Assembly: GCF_029945805.1 (NCBI RefSeq)
Contig: NZ_JAQSDH010000022.1
Coordinates: forward strand, 186,001 to 250,000
Direction of reading: 5' to 3'
Length of the DNA stretch: 64,000 nt
Origin: Flavobacterium sp.
Lineage (GTDB): Bacteria > Bacteroidota > Bacteroidia > Flavobacteriales > Flavobacteriaceae
Shown: positions 25,581 to 33,900 of the stretch, in pieces
Layout of the letters: every line of letters begins with the position of its first letter
How positions within the stretch are numbered: position 1 is the first letter of the stretch
Notes under the pieces: model-generated
Told to the model about the DNA's origin: nothing
Database searches by the model: none
What the model saw: the letters and a program-made list of their open reading frames with translations, nothing else
Program-made: the position numbers and the translations under genes

Positions 25581-26160
25581 TGCTTTCAATTTTTTCTTTT
25601 AAAAGTTTAAAATACATATCTTTTTGAGGCTTTCGTAAAGTAATAGAAGTTTTTGTAAAATAATTATGTTGCTCCAAAAAACGAATTTGTAAAAGGTTCC
25701 AATCTCGTTTTGTATTGACTATCTTATAGCACTTTAACTCCTCAAAAAGATGGTTACCAATTTTAAAAAAGTCCTCCCTACCAAGATAATCAAGATCGGC
25801 ATCACATAAAATTTCTTCCAAATGATTTTTAGGATCTTGTGGAATCTTAGTTGCCATAATCATACCGCAGATTTTTTTGACTTGTTCTGGTGAAAATCCA
25901 AAATCAGGAAGTGTTTCCTTAACTATAGTGCAAGAGAGTTTCTCGTGGTTTTTCGCCTGAACCATAAATCCACTATCGTGATACATTGCGGCAATCAAAA
26001 GCAATTTAAGATTTTCGCCTTTAACTCCTTCTGCTGCTGCAATTTGTTTTACGGCATTATACACATCTTTAATATGCTCTGTACTATGATAGTATAAGTA
26101 CTTTGGCAATTCATTTTTGAGGCGTTTATTTATGTGTGATTTTGCTTTTAAAAATTCCAT
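25573..26160 (-). CDS. HD-domain phosphohydrolase
   Basis: A 195-residue cytosolic protein with an HD metal-binding fold: YYHSTEHIKDVYNAV, then MYHDSGFMVQAKNHE with the HD pair, and CDADLDYLGR with the distal Asp. HD proteins hydrolyse phosphate esters, including cyclic nucleotides. It begins at the base after the stop of the adenylate cyclase gene and overlaps yitT by eight bases, so the three form a tight operon. A role in removing a product of the cyclase is an inference. Confidence 0.9.
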   Translation of the reverse strand: MEFLKAKSHINKRLKNELPKYLYYHSTEHIKDVYNAVKQIAAAEGVKGENLKLLLIAAMYHDSGFMVQAKNHEKLSCTIVKETLPDFGFSPEQVKKICGMIMATKIPQDPKNHLEEILCDADLDYLGREDFFKIGNHLFEELKCYKIVNTKRDWNLLQIRFLEQHNYFTKTSITLRKPQKDMYFKLLKEKIESNE

Positions 26161-28371
26161 TTATATCTTTTTTTCTGCAAAATACATATCTATTTCTCCT
26201 TTGTTCTTGGCGCTTATTTTTCCTCTGTAGGTACATTGGAAGTCCTCTTTTACTAATTCTTGGGTACTTTGACTGATATTTACTTTTCCTGCTTCACCGC
26301 TACTTTCCATTCTAGAGGCAGTATTTACGGTATCACCCCAAATGTCATACGCGAATTTTTTTACACCTACAATTCCGGCCACAACTTGACCACTGTTTAT
26401 TCCTATTCGAATTTCAAATACATTTTCGTTCTTTTTCCTTTCGTTGATGAAATCCCTAATTTCTATTGCTGCCTGGACTGTCTTTTTTGCATGATCCTCT
26501 GAAAAATCAGGCAAACCGCATACTGCCATATAGGAATCTCCTATGGTCTTGATTTTCTCTAAACCATTTCGTCCAATGATTTCATCGAAAGCAGAAAAAC
26601 AAGCATGAAGTTCATCTACTAATTGCTCTGGTTTGAGTTTTTCTGAAGTATGCGTAAAGTCGACAAAGTCAGTAAACAAGACTGAAACTTCATTATAAAA
26701 ACGTGCCTTAATTTTTCCACTTGTTTTTAATTCTTCTGCGATTTCAATTGGAAGAATATTTAAAAGAAGGTCTTCTGAACGTTGTTTTTCAATAAGAATT
26801 ATGCGATTGGCTTCCGTTATTAATTTATATGATTTCTTTTGATTTCGATAATTTCTATAAACAAGAAAGGCCATTATCAGCATCAATACTGCAAAAACAG
26901 TAGTAGCATTGCGTATGTTCTTTTGCCGTTTAATTTCTATTTGGGCTAAAACATTTTTCTTTTCTTGTTTTGCTTGGGCCAATGCCTTTTCAGTTTGAAC
27001 CGCATTAATCAATGTTTTATAATTGCTCTCAATCCGCTGACGTTTGGCTTCTTCTTCTTGTTTTAATTGAAGTCGCTCTTCATCAGTCTTAGCCTGCGCT
27101 TGTTTTTTTTCATACTCAAATTTTAACTGCTGCAAATCCATTTCTTTACTTAAACTTAGCTCCTTATTTCGGCTTTCTAGTTTAATAGAATCTTGTTTAC
27201 GACTGTATTCTGATTTTAAATTCGCTTGTGCCTGACTGTATTCTTTTGATCGGTCTTCGCGTATATAAACGGTGTCTTTTTTAGTGCGTTTTACGCTACT
27301 TTCTTTTGTAGAAATATCTCCTGCTGATAAACTTTTAGCAAAAGATAAGGATTTGGAAAATTGCTGGCTAACATCATTACTGCCGATAGCTGTAAGTTGT
27401 TTAATGGCACTGTCAAGTTTATCCATTGCTTGTTGAAGTAATTGCTGACGGTCCGCGGTGTTTTTAGCATCTTGCGCCATCTCTAAATACGTAATCCCAA
27501 TATTACCTATATTCCTTGAAGCACCTTCTTTATTTCCAATTTGTTCGAAGGCCTTTTGTGATTTCGAATAATACTCAAGTGCATTCGTATAATTATTCAG
27601 CGAAAAATAGAGCGAACCAATACTATTGGCATTTAGCGCCTCACCTTTTACATTATCCAGCGACTCATGGATTTTAAGAGATTTTAGATAATAATCTAAT
27701 GCTTTAGGATTGTTCTGGCTTCTGTAGATGTTGCCAATGTTTGTAGAAGTACTAGCAACTTCTTTTTGGTTTCCAACTGCTTCATTTAAATCGGATGATT
27801 TTACGAAGTATTCAAGTGCTTTTGGAGTATTGGACATATCATTATAAACATTTCCAATGTTACTGTACAATACTGGAAGACTTTTCTTGTTACCAAGTTC
27901 TTCGTTTAATTTAGCTGCCCGCAAGTAATAATCTAATGCATTAGAATTATCCTTTTTACTGTAATACAAAGAGCCGATATTTGCTGTTAAAGAAGCCATG
28001 TTCTTTTTATTCCCGGCGTCTTCGTTAATTTTAAGTGCTTTCAAATAGTATTCGATGGCGCTATCATAATTTTTTATCCTTTGGTAATTCATCCCCAACA
28101 AATTATAAGAACGAGACAAAACATCTTTCCATCCATTTTTCTGGGCTAAGCTCAAGGCGCTTTCACCATATTGAATTGCTTTTTTGGAATCGATTGGACC
28201 GTAGGTGTTTGAAAGGTCGTTGAGGAGCATGGCTTTTTGCTTCTCTGACTTTGCTCTTGGAAGTTCCGTTAGAAGAGAATCTATAAGTGATTGTCCTTGT
28301 TTCTGGGCATAAATTTGCACTACGGAAAAGAGAATCAAAGTGCTAACTACAACTTTATAATTTTTCACCAT
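26161..28371 (-). CDS. TPR-containing adenylate cyclase (class III)
   Basis: A 736-residue receptor-like cyclase. Order: signal peptide (to IYAQKQ), six or so TPR units at about 60-300, a Gln/Lys-rich coiled coil at 370-485, a membrane helix near 490-510 (FAVLMLIMAFLVY), then a class III cyclase domain at 555-736. The metal-binding Asp residues are in VLFTDFVDFT and IGDSYMAVCG. The adenine-selecting Lys and Asp are in LEKIKTIGD and AYDIWGDTVN, and the transition-state Asn/Arg in NTASRMES. So cAMP is the likely product. The TPRs face the periplasm and may sense a protein partner. Confidence 0.93.
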   Translation of the reverse strand: MVKNYKVVVSTLILFSVVQIYAQKQGQSLIDSLLTELPRAKSEKQKAMLLNDLSNTYGPIDSKKAIQYGESALSLAQKNGWKDVLSRSYNLLGMNYQRIKNYDSAIEYYLKALKINEDAGNKKNMASLTANIGSLYYSKKDNSNALDYYLRAAKLNEELGNKKSLPVLYSNIGNVYNDMSNTPKALEYFVKSSDLNEAVGNQKEVASTSTNIGNIYRSQNNPKALDYYLKSLKIHESLDNVKGEALNANSIGSLYFSLNNYTNALEYYSKSQKAFEQIGNKEGASRNIGNIGITYLEMAQDAKNTADRQQLLQQAMDKLDSAIKQLTAIGSNDVSQQFSKSLSFAKSLSAGDISTKESSVKRTKKDTVYIREDRSKEYSQAQANLKSEYSRKQDSIKLESRNKELSLSKEMDLQQLKFEYEKKQAQAKTDEERLQLKQEEEAKRQRIESNYKTLINAVQTEKALAQAKQEKKNVLAQIEIKRQKNIRNATTVFAVLMLIMAFLVYRNYRNQKKSYKLITEANRIILIEKQRSEDLLLNILPIEIAEELKTSGKIKARFYNEVSVLFTDFVDFTHTSEKLKPEQLVDELHACFSAFDEIIGRNGLEKIKTIGDSYMAVCGLPDFSEDHAKKTVQAAIEIRDFINERKKNENVFEIRIGINSGQVVAGIVGVKKFAYDIWGDTVNTASRMESSGEAGKVNISQSTQELVKEDFQCTYRGKISAKNKGEIDMYFAEKKI

Positions 28372-28375
28372 ATAT

Positions 28376-28383
28376 CAAAAATA
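28376..28383 (-). promoter_or_regulatory. -7 element immediately before the cyclase ATG
   Basis: On the minus strand TATTTTTG ends only four bases before the ATG at 28371, with TTG 16-19 bases further up. If used, the transcript would be leaderless or the true start lies downstream. Confidence 0.45.
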
Positions 28384-28527
28384 ATTGTTATTTGTTAATC
28401 AACAACTGTTTAGGCTAAAAAATTTGTAAAAATTATATTTATCAGACAATAAAATTGTTAATTTTTATACTATATTCATTTTTAAAGATAAAGTAGTTTT
28501 AATTTGCTAGTTCAATTTCCGCTGCTA

Positions 28528-29523
28528 TTAATCAAGTTCGTCCGTTAGTTTTTTAAATACTGATTTCGCATCTTTTCCTTCATACAAAATTTGATAAACG
28601 GCATCAATGATAGGTGTTTTAGCTTTGTATTCTTGGTTTAATTTATAAGCGCTTTTCACCGCATAATAGCCTTCTGCAACCATGGACATCTCCATCATGG
28701 CTGATTTAACCGTATATCCTTTTCCAATCATGTTTCCGAACATTCTATTTCTTGAAAAGACCGAATAGCCTGTAACCAATAAATCGCCCAAATAAGCTGA
28801 ATTATTAATATTTCGTTTCATCTTATGCACTTTGCGGATGAACTTTTTCATTTCACGAATGGCGTTACTCATAATCACCGACTGGAAGTTATCTCCGTAA
28901 CCCAAACCGTGGGCAATTCCGGCCGCAATAGCATAAATATTTTTCAACATTGCAGCATATTCTGTTCCGATGATGTCGTCTGAGATTTTAGTTTTGATAT
29001 AATTTCCGGCTAAAACTTTGGCAACAACTTTAGCCTTATCCGAATCGCCACAGGCAATCGTAAGATAGGAAAGACGCTCTAATGCAACCTCTTCTGCATG
29101 ACATGGACCCGTAATCACACCTATATTCTCAAACGGAATATCAAACTTCCTGTTGAAATGTTCGCCCACAATTAAAGAAGTTTCGGGAACAATTCCCTTA
29201 ATTGCTGAAAAGATAACTTTGTCTTTTAAACTAACGGTCAACTTCGCTAATTCAGCACTTAAGAAAGCGGAAGGAATCGCAAAAATTAGGTAATCTGCAT
29301 ATTCCACCGCTTCATTTATATCCGATGTGAGTCGGAGTTTTTTAATATCAAATTCAACCGAACTTAAATAATTTGGATTGTGTTTTTGGGTTTTTATATG
29401 ATCAATTGCCGATTCATTTCGCATGTACCAAGCAATTTCGTCAAGATTGACACACAACATTTTTGCAATGGCTGTAGCCCAACTTCCACCGCCAATTACT
29501 GCAAACTTTGGATAGTTATTCAT
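28528..29523 (-). CDS. gpsA: glycerol-3-phosphate dehydrogenase (NAD(P)+)
   Basis: A 331-residue cytosolic enzyme that reduces dihydroxyacetone phosphate to sn-glycerol 3-phosphate for phospholipid synthesis. The nucleotide-binding motif VIGGGSWATAIAKML, the middle motif ITGPCHAEEVA and the catalytic lysine region EYAAMLKNIYAIAAGIAHGLGYGDN are present. The track begins at a TTG seven codons upstream; ATG at 29523 (MNNYPKFAVIGGG) is preferred because the Rossmann motif then sits at the usual place. Confidence 0.97.
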   Translation of the reverse strand: MNNYPKFAVIGGGSWATAIAKMLCVNLDEIAWYMRNESAIDHIKTQKHNPNYLSSVEFDIKKLRLTSDINEAVEYADYLIFAIPSAFLSAELAKLTVSLKDKVIFSAIKGIVPETSLIVGEHFNRKFDIPFENIGVITGPCHAEEVALERLSYLTIACGDSDKAKVVAKVLAGNYIKTKISDDIIGTEYAAMLKNIYAIAAGIAHGLGYGDNFQSVIMSNAIREMKKFIRKVHKMKRNINNSAYLGDLLVTGYSVFSRNRMFGNMIGKGYTVKSAMMEMSMVAEGYYAVKSAYKLNQEYKAKTPIIDAVYQILYEGKDAKSVFKKLTDELD

Positions 29524-29712
29524 AAAAATAAACTTTTGTTTCAATCAAAAATACTGATTTTTAAACGAACTAAATACCTTTTTAGAGCACAAAATCTCTT
29601 ACCCTTTATCAATCAATTTGTTGCCGAATATATTTTCATCTTGACGTAATAAAAAACCAATGTTAATTGTGGCTTAACTTTCAATTTCTTTTAATAAATT
29701 GTGAACTAAATC

Positions 29713-30973
29713 ATGCAAAACTCTACTTTTTATACTAATTTAGTAGCATACCAAAAACAACAAATAGCACGCCTTGAAACCATTTCCATTCCAATGCCAA
29801 TTACGGGATTATTTTAAAAATCAAACCAAAACCTGGGCTTGGTTTTTAGATAAAAATGTACAGAAAGAACAAATCGAAAGTTTTAAAACCGATTTACTCA
29901 AAAATGCCTATCGAATAGATCCAGTAACCGAACCGGAATGGTACGCGCTGCTGCAAAAGGCGAAGGACAAACTCAACTTATCACTATCCGTAACTTTGTA
30001 CCAATCACAGCAGGTTGATTATAATAACGGCGCAATCGTATCCTTTGAAAATGAAGCGCATTTAATACTTTCAGGCTCGATATTGAAACTTTTAAATCAT
30101 GATGAATTGTTGGCTTTATTTGGACACGAACTGAGTCATATTCATTTAAATTCGATTGAAAATGGCGATTTTGAAGTCACCAACCGAATCATAAATGCAA
30201 TTGCCAACGACTATAAAAGTGAATTGTTCTATCACGAAACAGCACGGATTTTTCAACTGTTTACCGAATTATACTGCGATTTAGGCGCATTAAAAGTAAC
30301 CGAAAACCTCGAAACTGTAATTACAACTTTGGTTAAAATTGAAACCGGATTAGAGAAAGTTTCGGCCGAGAGTTACCTGAAACAGGCGGACGAAATTCTG
30401 ACCCGAATTGAAGTTGGTTCTTCGGGAGAATCACATCCTGAAATTTATATTCGTGCCAAATCATTGCAGCTTTTATCGAATTACACTGATGAAAATGTTG
30501 CCAAAATAGAAGAAATTGTTAAAGGAAAACTCGATTTGCAGTTGCTTACACTTTTCAGCAAAAAGGAAGTTTATGGCATAACTAAAAACCTGATTGATCT
30601 TTTTACGAAGCCCAAATGGATGCAGTCGGAACATAATATCGTGTTATACAAACAGTATTTTGGACAATACAATCCGAATCGAGACTTGCTTTTGGATGCT
30701 GATTTCAAAACCAAGATTGCTAACAGCAGAGACAATCTGAAAAATTATTACGCGTACATTTTGTTCGATTTTGCTATGTGCGATACCGAACTCAAGGAAA
30801 TTGCGATTGGTCATGCTTTAGATGTTTCAGAACAATTGGAACTCGATACATTTCTGAAAATTATCATCAAAAAAGAATACAAACTCACTGAGAAAAGCTT
30901 TAAAGATTTTTGCAAAAACTGTACGGTTGCGCTAAATCAAATTCTGGAATCTGAATCTGAAAGCAGCTATTAG
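29713..30973 (+). CDS. M48-like metallopeptidase, apparently frameshifted near its start
   Basis: A zinc metallopeptidase-like protein of about 419 residues if repaired. The zinc motif is LFGHELSHIHLN (HExxH), with FTELYCDLGALK downstream as the likely third ligand. The ORF track starts at TTG 29774. However, ATG at 29713 in the neighbouring frame reads MQNSTFYTNLVAYQKQQI, continues to IPMPIT, and would join DYFKNQTKTWAWF if one G were dropped from GGG at 29805-29807. The join is smooth, so a single-base insertion is likely. The gene ends three bases before the helicase gene, so the two form one operon. Target of the peptidase unknown. Confidence 0.75.
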
Positions 30974-30976
30974 AAC

Positions 30977-33900
30977 ATGAAAATACAAGATACCAAATTT
31001 TATAAATTCCTGACTTCCCATTTTGATAAAGGCCTTTTTGCCAATGACGATGTAGTTGCCGTAATGATGCCGTTGCTTCAAACCGTTGCTAAAATTCACA
31101 ACCAAGGAAAAGTTGCAGGGTTAGAAAAACTCGAAACTATTTTTGTTGAAGATGAAAAATTAAATATTGTTTCAGACGAATTCAAAACACAAAATAACGC
31201 ATCGCAATTTGCTTCTTTTTTTTCCGATCAAAGTAAAACGTTTAACATCAGCAGTGAAGTAGTTCAAAAAGTAGCCGTTGGTGAAGACGACACGACCGAA
31301 GCATATTTTGACCAATCCGTTCAAAGTTCAGACGAACCGATTGTAAAACCAATGTATCTCAAAAATTATGATTGTTTTGAGTTTGCCTTCAACCATCATG
31401 ATCCGCTTTCCGACATTTATGTTCTGGGAATGATTATGGCGAGCCAAGCGCTAAACCTAGATTTTACAGATGTAGATGATTTAAATGAATTTGTTGCAAA
31501 CCGAAAAAGTATGGTTTTTGTTAATCCGAAAATTCATCCGGCGATTGCAAATATTATTTTGGGTATGACCCAACTCGACAGAAGAAAACGTTGGAAAGAT
31601 TTAAACGAAATCATCGAAAAACTCAAAAATTATCGCGATTACAATCCGGAAACGGAATATGATATTTCAAAAATTATTCAGCCAAAGAAAACCAGCAAAC
31701 AACAATACATTCAAGAAAAACTGCGAAATCGTTTGTTTGACAACAGCCGAAGAAACCGTTTGCTCTATTATAAACCGAATTTAAAATTTCTAAATCTTAC
31801 GATTGCTTCGGTGCCGCAAGTGCTAAATTATAAAAATATTGACCCCAATTCGTTGTTTTATTGGAATACAGAAATCTCTAAAAAAATAAGCAACAACAGT
31901 TCCATTTCACTGAATAAATACTTGCGTTTTGAGGACAATCCGTACATCGTTCCAACACTCGATAAGATTCGTTTGGAAGCCAATAAAGACGTAAATGAAT
32001 ATGGTTTTAGTCAATTAAAACTGGTTTTATGTTTTCTAAATTGGTACAACACTAAAGAAAATGCAACCGAAAAAATCGAAACGCCATTCTTGCTAACACC
32101 CATTAATCTAACCAAAAAGAAAGGCGTTAAAGATGAATTTACGTTAGATTTTGTAGATGATGAAGTTGAAATTAATCCGGTTTTGGCGAATATGCTAAAG
32201 GATTTGTACGGCATCAAATTGCCTGAAAGAATTCAGCTTTCTGAAACGAGTATTACCGATGTTTTTCAGTTATTGAAACATCAAATTGAAAGCAATAATT
32301 CGGGGATAACATTAGAAAATATTGACAAGCCCAGAATAAAATTGATTCATACACAAGCGCAAAGCACGTTACATCAATTCAAAAAAAGAAACTCGAAACG
32401 TCAGGCTGTAGCCGACATTAAGAACATTGCCTATTCGTATTCGCAAGATGATTTTCAGCCTTTTGGACTGCAATTATTCAAGCAATATATTGAAGATGAA
32501 GCTTCGGGATTGGAGTTTTTAATCGACTCTGACATCAAACTCAACCCGAAACAATTCAGCGAAAATAAGACGATTGATCGCGAATTTTATACCTTGGATG
32601 AAGGTGAAGTAAATCCGTTTATTTGGGAATTTGATACCTGTAATATGGTTATCGGAAACTTCAATTACAAGAAAATGTCGCTCGTGCGCGATTACAATAT
32701 GGTAATTGAGAACGAATTGAATAGTCAGGTTTTTGATCATTTGTTTGCCGATTTATCGCAACGGAATTTCAAAGCCGAAACCAATTCGGTCAACGCTTTT
32801 ACCAAAACATATAATGTCGTAGCATCGGATCCAACGCAGAACAAAGCAGTTTTACTTTCGGAAGCTGGCGAAAATTATATTATTCAAGGGCCGCCCGGAA
32901 CCGGAAAGTCACAAACGATTGCCAATCTTGTAGCAAATTTTGTAGCGAATGGAAAAAAGATATTATTCGTTTGCGAAAAAAGAGCCGCACTTGACGTCGT
33001 TTTCTATCGATTGAAAAATCAAGGATTAGACGAATTGTGTTGCTTGATTCACGATTCACAATCGGATAAAAAAGAGTTTGTTCTGAACTTAAAAAGTACT
33101 TATGAAAGTTTTACAAAAGCAAAAAAAATATTCGAATCTACCAAAAAAGAACGCGATACTGTTGCTCAATCTTTGGAAAGTGAACTAAATATTCTACATG
33201 AATTTCATCAGTTTATGAAATTCAAAAATCCAAAATCAGATGCTTCGATTAAAGATATTCTGGAAGTTTTGGTCTTTAATTCGGAAACTATTTCTTCCGC
33301 AGATTTGGTTGCGCTTGATCCTTTTGCAAGTTATTCCGATTGGGAAATTTACAATGAAAAAATCAATGCACTTTACCAAATCAATCTGGAAACGAACAAA
33401 AATGAGTATTTGAGCCAGCATCCTTTTCAATATTTCTCTATGGAAGCGATGCGAAAACTCAATAATGTTGCCGAAATTGTAGAAAACCTGCAATTGGCAA
33501 ATGAAAAAATTGATGATTTAACGGAAATTCTCGATACGGCTGGATTTTTAGTCAATTCTGATTCGAGTTTTAACGATGTTCAATCATTTTTAACGCGATG
33601 TCGTCAAGCGATTCCGTTTTATGAAACCAATCAGGAAACGATTTTATCAGACAAGAAAAATACTGTTATTACTTTGGATAACGAATTGGAACAGCTTGAA
33701 AAATATTCGATTGAAATTGGAAAACTAGAAAGTCAATATCCGTATTGGAGCGAAAAAATTTCTGAAATTGATGCTCAAAATGCGTTGCCAATTCTAGAAA
33801 AAAGTGAGGATAGTTTCTTGAATATCTTTAATGGAAATTACAAGAATATCAAGAATCAGATTTTAAAATTATATGATGTTTCAAAGCACAACATCAAGCC

